64,000 nucleotides of DNA from Bradyrhizobium yuanmingense (GTDB lineage Bacteria > Pseudomonadota > Alphaproteobacteria > Rhizobiales > Xanthobacteraceae), in NCBI RefSeq assembly GCF_900094575.1, contig NZ_FMAE01000005.1, positions 736,092-800,091 of the forward strand. Direction: 5' to 3'. Of this stretch, positions 37,908 to 46,600 are shown piece after piece. Position numbers and translations under genes: made by a program. A model generated the notes under the pieces. It searched no databases. It was not told the DNA's origin and saw only the letters and a list, made by a program, of their open reading frames with translations. The stretch's first letter is position 1. Every line of letters begins with the position of its first letter.

Positions 37908-38165
37908 ATGTCGAAGAAGGGAATCACGGGCCACGACGACTGGGTTCTGACCGAGGCACTCGCGACCGCCCTGGTCGCGCTGGAGCAGCTCGAACCGAAG
38001 CACCAGCCGAACGCGCATATGGAGGACATCCGCAAGCTGCTCGCGAACGGCAAGGAGCCGGCAGCGGTGAGCCTGCATCTTGCGCAGGCCAAATGCCGTC
38101 TGTTTCCCGAGCTCGACCCGCTGCAGATCTACCGGGAATACGGCATCGGCGAGGAGTATGGCTGA
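37908..38165 (+). CDS. Small hypothetical protein (85 aa)
   Basis: Mainly helical and soluble, with LTEALATALVALEQLEPKHQP, an RKLLANGKEPAAVSLHLAQAKCRLFPEL segment and a C-terminal YREYGIGEEYG. The composition and codon use look coding. No domain recognised. The ATG at 37908 is preferred because the 10 residues added by the upstream start are atypical. Confidence 0.62.
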   Translation: MSKKGITGHDDWVLTEALATALVALEQLEPKHQPNAHMEDIRKLLANGKEPAAVSLHLAQAKCRLFPELDPLQIYREYGIGEEYG

Positions 38166-38186
38166 GGCCGCGGTCGACGATCGAGC

Positions 38187-38375
38187 TCAAGGCCCGCCGG
38201 CGACCGATCCTGCGATCACCATGACAAGCGCGCCGAGGTCGATCTTGCCGTTGACGGTCAGCTCCTCGGAGGCCGCTGCGTCTCCCGCGCCCTGCACCTT
38301 CAGCGATTGCGGCCGGTCGGCGGCCTGACGCTGCAATTCGCCGACGATCGCTTCCTTGAGTTTCTCTTCCAGCAT
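38187..38375 (-). CDS. Small hypothetical protein (62 aa) coupled to the copper-binding protein
   Basis: A short protein with an N-terminal amphipathic helix (LEEKLKEAIVGELQRQAA) and a C-terminal hydrophobic stretch (LGALVMVIAGSVA). The start has a strong GAGGAGGTG site. It begins 10 nt after the stop of the cysteine-rich gene, so the two are almost certainly one transcript. Unknown function. Confidence 0.62.
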   Translation of the reverse strand: MLEEKLKEAIVGELQRQAADRPQSLKVQGAGDAAASEELTVNGKIDLGALVMVIAGSVAGGP

Positions 38376-38385
38376 GGGCACCTCC

Positions 38386-38715
38386 TCAAGCCGCCATCGC
38401 GCGGCAGGATTGGGCGCAGGAGCGGCACGTCGCGACGCATTCGTCCATGCCGCCGATCCGGGCGCAATCCTCGGCACATTCGGTGCAGATTTCGGCGCAC
38501 TCACCGCAGGTGTGCTTATGATGCGGCGTGTTGATCAGCATGAAGTGCGCGGCGGTCCGGCAGATCTCGGCGCAGGCCATCATCAGGCGGAAATGTTTCG
38601 GCTCAACATGCTTGCCGCCGGTCTCGAGGCAATGGTTCATCGCCGTGCCGAGACATGTCTGGTAGCAGCTCATGCAAAGCGCGATGCAGCGGGTCATGTC
38701 TTCGGATTGAGCCAT
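38386..38715 (-). CDS. Cysteine-rich four-helix-bundle copper-binding protein (DUF326, Csp-like)
   Basis: A 109-residue cytosolic protein with 12 cysteines spaced along four helices: CIALCMSCYQTC, CLETGG, CAEICRTAAH, CGECAEICTECAEDC and CVATCRSCAQSC. This is the pattern of the copper storage proteins (Csp) and DUF326 family, which bind many Cu(I) ions inside the bundle. No signal peptide, so it would be of the Csp3 type. Role: copper buffering or detoxification. A flavoprotein pair is encoded upstream. Confidence 0.88.
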   Translation of the reverse strand: MAQSEDMTRCIALCMSCYQTCLGTAMNHCLETGGKHVEPKHFRLMMACAEICRTAAHFMLINTPHHKHTCGECAEICTECAEDCARIGGMDECVATCRSCAQSCRAMAA

Positions 38716-38813
38716 CGGTTGTCTCCAGTTGCGCGCCCCGCTCCGCTCGACCAAAGCGGGGCAACGCGCTTCGTTCCCGGTTCCAGTCGATTGTGAGGCT
38801 CACCGCCGCCCCA

Positions 38814-39716
38814 TCACGCAAATCGCGGCGGCAGGCTGTTGTGGATCGTGCAGGCCGCGATGGCCGCGTGGCCGAACGCGACCGAGATCTGGTGCAGGTC
38901 GGTGACGACGTCGCCGATTCCGTAGAGCCCGGCGATCGACGTGCGCTGGTGATCGTCGACCTTCAAATGACCGTCCGCAGTGTGGTCGGCGCCCAGCGCC
39001 ATCGCGAGCTGGGAGCGGACCTCCGCGCCCATCGCAGGATAGACGATGTCGAATTGCGCGGTACGTCCGTCGGCGAAATCCGCTTCAACGCCGCCGCCTC
39101 GCCGCGCCAGGCGCAGCTCGGGCGCGAACACGATTCCGACGCCCGCCTCGGACAGCTCCGACGTTGCGGCCTTCGCGTCGTCCGCGCCGGTCGCAAGCAG
39201 CGTCACGTCGCGCGCATAGCCACGCAGAAAGAGCGCCTTTGCGGCGGCACGATCCAGCGGCCCGACGACGCCAATGCGGCGGCCGGTGGCCTCGAAGGCG
39301 TCGCAGATCGGGCAGTAGCGCAGGAGTCCGTCCGCGACCGCCGCGCGCCACTCCGCGAACGGCGGATGGGTATCGACGATCCCGCAGGCGAGAATGACTG
39401 TGGCGGCCGCATGCCCGCGGCCATTCCAGCTCGCTTCAAAACCGTGTTCGTGACGCTGCAACGCCGTGACCTCGGCCTCCACGCGTGTGACGGCGAGCTC
39501 GTTCAGCTGGGCCGACATCCGCTCGATCAGTTCCGCGCCGGACAGGCCGTGGACGAAGCCGGGGACATTGTGGCTGCGCGGGATCAGGGCCGCCCGGCTC
39601 GCGCCGGCGTCCACGACGCAGACGCGGCGGCGGAAGCGCGCTAGATAGATCGCGGCCATCAGTCCCGCCGGCCCGCCTCCGACGATCAGGCATTCAAGGG
39701 GTGGCGCGCCAGTCAT
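38814..39716 (-). CDS. Thioredoxin reductase-like FAD/NAD(P) oxidoreductase
   Basis: A 300-residue two-dinucleotide-fold flavoprotein. FAD site IVGGGPAGLMAAIYLARFRRRVCVVD at the N-terminus, redox-like CPIC at about residue 134, then a modified NAD(P) loop GVVGPLDRAAAKA that lacks the classic GxGxxA. GLYGIGDVV is the second FAD contact. The CPIC pair matches thioredoxin reductases, but the degenerate pyridine-nucleotide site leaves its partner open. Its start overlaps the stop of the FMN reductase by 4 nt (ATGA), so the two are coupled. Confidence 0.85.
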   Translation of the reverse strand: MTGAPPLECLIVGGGPAGLMAAIYLARFRRRVCVVDAGASRAALIPRSHNVPGFVHGLSGAELIERMSAQLNELAVTRVEAEVTALQRHEHGFEASWNGRGHAAATVILACGIVDTHPPFAEWRAAVADGLLRYCPICDAFEATGRRIGVVGPLDRAAAKALFLRGYARDVTLLATGADDAKAATSELSEAGVGIVFAPELRLARRGGGVEADFADGRTAQFDIVYPAMGAEVRSQLAMALGADHTADGHLKVDDHQRTSIAGLYGIGDVVTDLHQISVAFGHAAIAACTIHNSLPPRFA

Positions 39717-40789
39717 TTGGGGTTCGGGTCCGCAAGACCGGCGCCGGGCTCATCGAGGCGCCCGCTTCGCGCGAGCCGGACGGCATTGCCGAGCGCGCGC
39801 GCCGCATTCTGCACTTCCTGCTGGAATTCGCGGTCCTCGTCGAGCTCACGATGGGATGTGGCGTATGGCTCGTCGTAGCCGACATAACCGTCGAGCTCGG
39901 CGTAGCGCCCTGCCGAGATCAGCTGCATGTCGGTCAGCCAGTCGGACAAGGCCCGTCGCACGCCCTCGGCGCCGACCGCATCGCCGTGAACGACGAGGCC
40001 GAAATGGCGGCCGGCGAGATGACGCGGATAGGGCCAGCCCTTCAGCTCGATCGCCTTGGCTTCCGCGGCGTTCTTGCCGTGGGTCGAGGTCGGATCGGGA
40101 TTGCCGCCATCGGCGCAGACCATGCGGTCCATCATCGCCTTGAGACCGGCGGGCACGTGATACCAGTTCACGGGCGCCACGATCAGGATGCCGTGGGCGG
40201 CAACCCAGAGCGGATAGATCTCGTTCATCCAGTCGTGGGTCTGGCCCAGCGAGTAGTTCGGATAGCAGCTGCACGGCCAGTGGCACAGCGGCATGGCGGT
40301 GCCGACGCAGGACTTGCAGGGATGAATGGTTTTGCCGAATTCCGAAGCGAGGCGCGACAGATCGAGGATGTCGACGGCAAATCCCATCTCGATGAAGACG
40401 GGCTCGGCCAGCTTGACCATCCGCCAGGTCTTGGACATCTCGCCGGGACAGGTGTGCTCGCTGCGGGCCGAGCCGTTGATGATCAGGATGCGCGGCGTCT
40501 CGTCGGCATCGTCGTGGCGACGCTGCGCCTCCAGGATTTTTGAGCGCGCATCGAGCCAGTCGACGGCAAGATCGTAGTCCGGGTCGGAAAAGCCTGCGCC
40601 GGCCTTCCGCGTCAACGGTGCCTTGCGCGAATGGCTGTAGGCGTCCCAGGCCGCAGCGATGATGGCATCGAGCTCGCGCCCAAGCGGAGCATAGGCGGGA
40701 TCGACGAACTGACGCTTGTAGCGCCGCTCGAACTCCTCACGCGACAGCTTGACGGGCGGCATCCCCTTGCGAATGTCGGCGTCCGTCAT
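39713..40789 (-). CDS. NAD(P)H-dependent FMN reductase/flavodoxin-like protein
   Basis: A 358-residue protein. An N-terminal helical part (1-100) precedes a flavodoxin-fold NADPH-dependent FMN reductase domain (about 105-300), with ILIINGSARSEHTCPGEMSK as the phosphate loop and IVAPVNWYHVPAGLKAMMDRMVC for the isoalloxazine contact. A cysteine cluster (CKSCVGTAMPLCHWPCSC) in the middle is unusual for the family and could hold metal or disulfides. A GGAAC-N16-GGTT promoter candidate lies 35-59 nt upstream of the start. Confidence 0.82.
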   Translation of the reverse strand: MTDADIRKGMPPVKLSREEFERRYKRQFVDPAYAPLGRELDAIIAAAWDAYSHSRKAPLTRKAGAGFSDPDYDLAVDWLDARSKILEAQRRHDDADETPRILIINGSARSEHTCPGEMSKTWRMVKLAEPVFIEMGFAVDILDLSRLASEFGKTIHPCKSCVGTAMPLCHWPCSCYPNYSLGQTHDWMNEIYPLWVAAHGILIVAPVNWYHVPAGLKAMMDRMVCADGGNPDPTSTHGKNAAEAKAIELKGWPYPRHLAGRHFGLVVHGDAVGAEGVRRALSDWLTDMQLISAGRYAELDGYVGYDEPYATSHRELDEDREFQQEVQNAARALGNAVRLARSGRLDEPGAGLADPNPK

Positions 40790-40823
40790 GCTGGCTCCTG
40801 GCGAAGTCGAATCCCTCCGACCC

Positions 40824-40848
40824 AACCCGGCGCCCAGCGCGCGGTTCC
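40824..40848 (-). promoter_or_regulatory. Candidate EcfG-type promoter before the FMN reductase gene
   Basis: Minus strand GGAAC-N16-GGTT, one mismatch to the GGAAC-N16/17-CGTT consensus used by the alphaproteobacterial general stress sigma factor. The predicted leader is about 25-30 nt. Confidence 0.45.
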
Positions 40849-40854
40849 CAAGCC

Positions 40855-41055
40855 TTACTGGCGAACAAGCTCCTGCGGCGCATCGAATTTGGCGATCCGT
40901 TGATCGAGCCGCCACAGCTCGATGCGATGCACCAGGACGAGCGAGGCGGCTTCGCGCTTGGCCTGCTCGTCGTCGTCGCAGACGAGGTTGATGCATCCGA
41001 ACACGTGCCCGTCCGGATCGATCTGGAACGCACGGTAGTGCTTGATACTTGCCAC
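40855..41055 (-). CDS. Small hypothetical protein (66 aa)
   Basis: A short protein with YRAFQIDPDGHVFGC, CDDDEQAKREA and HRIELWRLDQRIAKF, a pattern I know from many small bradyrhizobial proteins in which a beta hairpin is followed by a helix. The probable start is GTG 41055, with AGGACACCT upstream. It overlaps by 1 nt the stop of the preceding small gene, so it should be translated by coupling. Confidence 0.65.
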   Translation of the reverse strand: MASIKHYRAFQIDPDGHVFGCINLVCDDDEQAKREAASLVLVHRIELWRLDQRIAKFDAPQELVRQ

Positions 41056-41264
41056 TACAGGTGTCCTCGCCTTGGAGCGACGGGTGCGCTGAGCCAATCC
41101 GTGAGGTTCGAGGTCACTTCGTTCTGCTTGGCGCGACGCAGCAGCATCTCGCGTTCCCTGCCGGGCGGCAGGTTGCGGGCGCGCTCGCGGGCGCTTTCGG
41201 CGAAAGCGGCCAGCCGCTCCTGAAGCGTTTGGGTCTGTTTCCTGCGGTTACGTTTGGCGGTCAT
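41055..41264 (-). CDS. Small basic helical protein (69 aa), paralogue of 41855-42055
   Basis: Very basic at the N-terminus (TAKRNRRKQTQT), then LQERLAAFAESARERARNLPPGRERE, LLRRAKQNEVTSNLTDWLSAP. The core LPPG..R...LRRAKQ....S...WLSAP aligns with the protein at 41855 and defines a small paralogous family. Likely helical; function unknown. The ATG at 41264 is used. Its TAG stop overlaps the GTG of the next gene. Confidence 0.68.
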   Translation of the reverse strand: MTAKRNRRKQTQTLQERLAAFAESARERARNLPPGREREMLLRRAKQNEVTSNLTDWLSAPVAPRRGHL

Positions 41265-41498
41265 TTGTACTTTTGAACTTTCGTGGACAATTCGGTTGGA
41301 AGGAAATCGGCCCCGGCGGGGGATCGGGCGCCGGGGCCCAGGTTCTCTTGTCACTCAAGTCGCTTGCCGGTCGAGGCGGCTCGGCCCGGCAACGATTGTA
41401 GCTTCCGTCGCAACAGCCGGTTCCGGCATTTCAATAAGTTAACGCTGCGCGATTTTGCGCAAAGCACAACCGCAGGACCGATCGGTTTGGACCGCGCC

Positions 41499-41524
41499 GG
41501 AACCGAAATGCTGATTCGTATGTT
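41499..41524 (+). promoter_or_regulatory. Candidate EcfG-type promoter before the 94-aa DNA-binding-like gene
   Basis: GGAAC-N17-TGTT, one mismatch to the consensus, placed 27 nt before the start codon, with GGAGG at about 41540. Confidence 0.45.
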
Positions 41525-41550
41525 CAAGGACGACTTGAAGGAGGATCATC

Positions 41551-41835
41551 ATGGCAAGAGCAGCATGGAAACGACCGGGCTCACCGATCGGCCGCAAAGG
41601 ACCGCGCAAGGCAAATCCCGCCTACAAGCGCCGCGCGCGCGAGCCGTGGACAGCGGCGGATGTAAGCAAGCTGAAGCAGCTTGCGAAAGGCAACACGCCG
41701 ACCGGCGTGATGAGCATCAAGCTGCAGCGCCCCGTCACGGCCATTCGCAGCAAGGCGCAACGCGAAGGAATATCGCTGCGGCCGGTCAACCGCTCCCCGT
41801 ACAATCGGCGAAGCAAGGCCGCGAAGCGGCGCTGA
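41551..41835 (+). CDS. Small basic SANT/Myb-like protein (94 aa)
   Basis: A Lys/Arg-rich protein: GRKGPRKANPAYKRRAREPWT, then a Myb/SANT-like helical motif (WTAADVSKLKQLAKGNTPTGVMSIKLQRPVTAIRSKAQREG) and a basic tail ending SKAAKRR. The tryptophan and the helix arrangement suggest DNA binding, perhaps nucleoid-associated. It is preceded by a good ribosome-binding site and an EcfG-like promoter. Similar small proteins occur in several copies in Bradyrhizobium as I recall. Confidence 0.72.
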   Translation: MARAAWKRPGSPIGRKGPRKANPAYKRRAREPWTAADVSKLKQLAKGNTPTGVMSIKLQRPVTAIRSKAQREGISLRPVNRSPYNRRSKAAKRR

Positions 41836-41854
41836 CGACGCGCATCGCGCCGGG

Positions 41855-42055
41855 CTAGCTTGGCGGCTGCAGGCCCGGCGACCTCAGCCACTCGCTCATC
41901 TGAGACCCCGTTTCCGCCTGACGCGCCTTGCGCAGGACTTCGTCGCGCGCCGCGCCGGGCGGAAGCAAGCTGGCCTGTTCGCGTAGCCGCTCCGCCTCGG
42001 CGGCGAGCCGCGCTTCCAGAGTGTCGACTTGCTTGAATCGATGTCGCGTCCTCAT
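41855..42055 (-). CDS. Small helical protein (66 aa), paralogue of 41055-41264
   Basis: RTRHRFKQVDTLEARLAAEAERLREQASLLPPGAARDEVLRKARQ followed by AETGSQMSEWLRSPG. The spacing of LPPG, LRKARQ and S..EWL.SP is the same as in the gene 600 nt away, so these are paralogues. Probably amphipathic helical. The start has an AGGAGG site. Unknown role. Confidence 0.68.
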   Translation of the reverse strand: MRTRHRFKQVDTLEARLAAEAERLREQASLLPPGAARDEVLRKARQAETGSQMSEWLRSPGLQPPS

Positions 42056-42190
42056 CAGGCGTCCTCCTGGTGCATGAGGTCGATCGCGCCGTTGCGTTCC
42101 GACGGGTATTGATGCCAGGCTGCACAGCCTGGCCAAGGATCTAACGTTCCAGAAAGGGAACGGTTGCCTGTTTGGGGAAAAAGACCGGAG

Positions 42191-42373
42191 TTACGATTCC
42201 TCGTTGTCCCGGCGCGCCCTGATCTCGGAGCGAAGCATGGCGCTGTCCATAATGGCCAAACGTAAATCGTTCACGGTGTCGCCGTAGCGGCCCGCAACTT
42301 GTCTATGCTGCTCCCGGAGGGCGCGACTCTCTTCGATAGCGCGTGTTGCGCGGGCAAACAGGGCGTCTGGCAT
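42191..42373 (-). CDS. Small hypothetical protein (60 aa)
   Basis: A charged, helical protein (LFARATRAIEESRALREQHRQVAGRY, then LRLAIMDSAMLRSEIRARRDNEES). Not recognised. Supported only by open frame, composition and clustering with other small genes. Confidence 0.5.
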   Translation of the reverse strand: MPDALFARATRAIEESRALREQHRQVAGRYGDTVNDLRLAIMDSAMLRSEIRARRDNEES

Positions 42374-42670
42374 CAGGCATCATGCAACAGAGCTGGCGCG
42401 AGCGCCCTTGCATAAGTTACTCAAATCGCGCCAACGGCTCAAAAAGCGCCGGCGATTAACCTGGATCAAGCTGTTACAACCCCCGGGGGGACCGCCCTCA
42501 ACTCCGGGCGGCGGCCTGGAACAAGAAATTGACCCGGAGATCCCCGATTTCCTTAGCTGAAGCGCCGCAGCCAGTGTACGGTCACGTCATCACCGGCTGT
42601 GGCTCTGCCGTAGGCGCCGGTGGCTGAGAGACCAATGGTGCTCCCGCCTGCATGACCGGGGGAGCGCCTG

Positions 42671-42865
42671 ATGGCGAAGCCAACTCGTTATCCGTTGCAG
42701 TCCGATGAGAAGCACGTGCAGCAGATTCGCAAGGCGATCCGTGAATCGCTGGAGGTATTGACGCTTCCTCGACCGGATACGTTCCTGGGCCGGAAAACTC
42801 ACGAGCCTTTTCCGAGTGAAGACGATGTTGGTGTGCAGGACGGACAGCGTCCCAAACCGGCGTGA
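42671..42865 (+). CDS. Small hypothetical protein (64 aa)
   Basis: Begins AKPTRYPLQSDEKHVQQIRKAIRESLEVLTLPRPDTFLGRKT and ends in a Pro/Asp/Gln-rich tail. The FLGRKTHEPFP region resembles short bradyrhizobial hypothetical proteins. The ribosome-binding site (GGGGGAG) lies in one arm of a hairpin at 42640-42665 that could hide it. Moderate support only. Confidence 0.5.
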   Translation: MAKPTRYPLQSDEKHVQQIRKAIRESLEVLTLPRPDTFLGRKTHEPFPSEDDVGVQDGQRPKPA

Positions 42866-42936
42866 TTGCGAGCAGGACGACATCCTGTTCCGGCCCATCT
42901 CAGCGAAATGACTCGTCTGGCCGCGACGGAACGGCG

Positions 42937-43695
42937 TCAACGGACCGCTTCAGTCGCCCGGTAGATCCCGAGATAGCTAGGCGAATACAGCGCCGCGTTC
43001 TTGAGCGCATCGAGGTCCGGGATGGTCAGCGTCCGCTCGCGCAGCACGATCAGCTTCGCCGCGCGCAGCTCCTGGAGCGTCCGATTGAGGTGAACGACCG
43101 AAAGCCCCGTCGCATCGGCGAGATCCGTCTGCGTGACGGGCATGAGGCAGGAATTGCCGTCGACCATTCCCACCGGGCGAAGCCGCTCGAAGATTTCGCA
43201 GAACAGGTGCGCCACGCGCTCCAGCGCGACGCGACGGCCGAGATTGATCGCCCATTCCCGCTGGATCGCATTGTTGAGCAGCGTCTCGCACCAGAACGCT
43301 TCCGACAGCGTGGGATTGTTGGCCAGGAGGCTCTCGAAGCGAATGCGCTTGATCTCGGCATAGACCACGGGCGTCAGCGCCACGATCGAATGATCCATCT
43401 CCGACAGCAGGTAAGCATGCGCATCGCAGCTTTCGCCCGGGAAGATGAAATTGACGATCTGGCGCCGGCCGTCATCGAGCGTCTTGTAACGGCCGAGCCA
43501 GCCCGACAACAGGACGCGGACGGCATCGACGGAATCACCCTCGCTGATCAGATCCTCGCCGGATCCGGCGCGCTGGAGGCCCTCGAGCATGGCGTATTCC
43601 AGCGATGCGCGAGCCTCGGCCGACAACGGCCGTAGCGCGCTCAGCCGACGAATGGCCGGCTCCAAAACGCTGCGATCGGCTGTCGACAGCGGCAT
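42937..43695 (-). CDS. Crp/Fnr-family regulator coupled to the CheB-CheR-HWE kinase
   Basis: A 252-residue regulator. The cyclic-nucleotide-type beta barrel spans about 25-140 (LISEGDSVDAVRVLLSGWLGRYKTL, IVNFIFPGESCDA), the dimer helix 140-170, and the winged HTH 180-235 (VTQTDLADATGLSVVHLNRTLQELRAAKLI). No Fnr-type N-terminal cysteines, so it is not an oxygen sensor of that class. Its ATG overlaps the kinase TGA by 1 nt (TGATG), a strong sign of joint function. It is a paralogue of the regulator at 55123. Confidence 0.87.
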   Translation of the reverse strand: MPLSTADRSVLEPAIRRLSALRPLSAEARASLEYAMLEGLQRAGSGEDLISEGDSVDAVRVLLSGWLGRYKTLDDGRRQIVNFIFPGESCDAHAYLLSEMDHSIVALTPVVYAEIKRIRFESLLANNPTLSEAFWCETLLNNAIQREWAINLGRRVALERVAHLFCEIFERLRPVGMVDGNSCLMPVTQTDLADATGLSVVHLNRTLQELRAAKLIVLRERTLTIPDLDALKNAALYSPSYLGIYRATEAVR

Positions 43696-46600
43696 CAGGC
43701 AGCCACCACCGGTGTGTGGAAGGCGCGCTTTGTCAAGGGGATGGTGATGGTGCATTGCAGCCCGGCAGAATTGAATGCCATCGTGGTCTGCCCCTTCAGC
43801 TCGAACGCCAGTGTGCGCTCCAGAAGCTCGGTTCCGAATCCTTTTCGCGGCCTTGTCGTGACAGCAGGCCCGCCGCGCTCCCGCCACTCGAACACCAGCT
43901 CCGCCGGCTCGGTGCTCTCATCGACGCGCCAGGTGACCTCGATGCGCCCGCTTGGCTGACTGAGTGCCCCGTACTTGAGCGCATTGGTGGCGAGTTCGTG
44001 GATCGAGAGCGCGAAGGTTTCGGCGGCCTTGGGCTGGAAACGGATTTTGGGGCCCGAAACCCGCATCTGCTCGCCTTCCCTGGCATTGTAGGCGACCAGC
44101 TCCTCGACGACGAGATATTCCAGATCGACGCCGCCTTCGGGATCGCGCGTCACCAGCGCCTGGGTGCGGGCGAAGGCATTGAGACGCCCGTCGAGATGGG
44201 AAGCGTATTCCTCCACGGTCGAGCTCGTTTCCGCCGAGCGGCGGGCAATCGAGCGCACCACGCCGAGCGTGTTGCGGACCCGGTGCTGGAGCTCGGCCAG
44301 CAGCAGGCGCTGCCGCTCCTCGGCGCGGGTGATTGCGGTGACGTCGATGAAGGTCATGACGACACCCGCGATGAAATTGTCGATGCTGCGATATGGCAGG
44401 ATGCGCACGATATAACGCGTGCCGCTGTCCGGCGCGCTCAGCTCGCGCTCGACGCTGGCGAGCGTGCGCAGCACCCGGCGGACGTCATCGTAAAGCTCCT
44501 CGATCGGGATGCGCGCCTTGATATGGCTGATCGGGCGGCCCGTGTCGGTCTCGACCAGATGCAGGAGCTGGGTGATGGCGGGCGTGAAGTTCATCACGCG
44601 CAAATCGTTGTCGAGGAACACCGTGGCGATCTGCGTGCTCTCGAGGAAATTCTTGAGGTCGCTGGTGGCGCGCGTCAGCTCCTGAACGCGGTGCGCCAGC
44701 TCGCCGTTGACGGTGGTCAGCTCCTCGTTGACCGATTGCAGCTCCTCGCGCGAGGTCTCCAGCTCCTCGTTGGCCGACTGCAACTCCTCGTTCAGCGATT
44801 GGTATTCCTCGTTCGACGATTTCAGCTCCTCGTTGGTGCTCTCGAGCTCCTCGATGGTCGCCTGAAGGCGCTCGCGGGTCGCACGCAGATCGTTCTCGAG
44901 ACGCTCGACATGCTCGGTGCGCACCAGGGCGCTGGGATTGGCGGGGTCGGCCTCGATGGTCCGCGCCGGGCCGTCCTTGAACAGGACGACGAAATTGCGG
45001 TGGCCGCCGGCGCCCTCCTGGATCGGCTCGACTGTAATGTCCACCAGGACGCGGTGACCGTTCACCCCGAGTTGCACCTGCTCGGCATGGACGGACTCGT
45101 TGGTCTCGGCCGCGCGGCTGAGTGCGGTACGCAATTCCAGCCGGAGATCGCGGTGCACGAGCTGCAGCAGATCGAGCGTGGCGGCGCCTGCGTTCGGCTC
45201 GATGTAGCGGCCGGTGCGCCCGGAGAAATGCAGGACCTGAAAATTCTCGTCGGTGATGACATAGGCCGGCGCATAGCGCTCCGCGATGCGCTGCGCGCGT
45301 CGCTCGAGGCCGACGTCGGGCCCGAACGAGCGAACCGGCGGCACCTCGACCGGCGTCCTGCCCGCCGCGGTCGTGATCGGAAATTCCGGCGGCAGCCGCG
45401 TTCCGGTCTCGAGCTTCTTGAATATCCGGGCGCGGCGGTCGACCGGGGCGAACAGCTTCGGATGCCGGGTCACGTTCTCGGAATTGCCGAGGAACAGATA
45501 CCGCTCCGGCAGCAGCGCGAAATGAAACAGCGGAATGACGCGGTTCTGCAGCTCGGCGTTGAGATAGATCAGCAGATTGCGGCAGGAGACGAGATCCAGC
45601 TTGGAGAACGGCGCATCCTTGATGACGTTGTGCTGGGAAAAAATGCACATCTCGCGCAGCTCTTTCACCACGCAATAGGTATCGCCCTCGCGCACGAACC
45701 AGCGCGCCAGCCGCTCGCTGGTCATGTCCGCCTCGATATTGGTGCGATAGCGGCCGACGCGGGCGGTCGCCAGCGCCCGCCCGTCGATGTCGGTGGCGAA
45801 GATCTGGACCTGCGGCACGGAATCCATTCGCGCCATGTGCTCGCGCAGGAGAATGCCGATCGAATAGGCCTCCTCGCCGGTGGCGCAGCCGAGCACCCAG
45901 ACGCGGACCTGCTGGCCGGCGCCCTTGCCCTCGAATATCTGCGGTACAATCTGGGTTTCCAGAACCTCGAATTCGCGCTTGTCGCGGAAGAACTCGGTGA
46001 CGCCGATCAGGAGGTCGTTGAAGAGGTGCTGGACCTCGTCCTTGTCGTTCCGAAGGAAATCCAAATAGGCGGCAATGTCGTCGATCCGCACCACCTGCAT
46101 ACGCCGCTGCACGCGGCGGAGAAAGGTGTTCTGCTTGTAGCCGTGGAAGTCGTTGCCGGTCTTGTTGCGCAGGATGTCGGCGATGCGCGACAGCGAGCTG
46201 GCGGCCGCAGCCAGCACCTCGTCGAAGCCCTGCTTCTCCTCCAGACGCCTGAGATGACGGGCATAGACCTGGATGTGCTCGGGGATATCCTCGGGCGGCA
46301 GCACGTAATCGGCGATCGCAGCCGGCGTGTTGCCGTCGAGATGGCCGGCCTCGTCCGCCTTTGCGATCTTCTCGGCGATGGCGAGACCGCCGTGATCCTT
46401 CAGCGTTGCGGTGCCGAGCGTACCATCGCCGCCAGTACCGGCGAGGATGACGCCGATCGACTGCTCGGCGCGCTCTTCCGCCAGCGAAACCAGGAAGCTG
46501 TCGATCGTGGCGCGCTCGCCGGGCGCCTGCTCGGCCTTGCGGATTGCAAAGCGATCACCCTGGACGGTGGTGATCATGGCGGGTGGACACAGATAAATGG

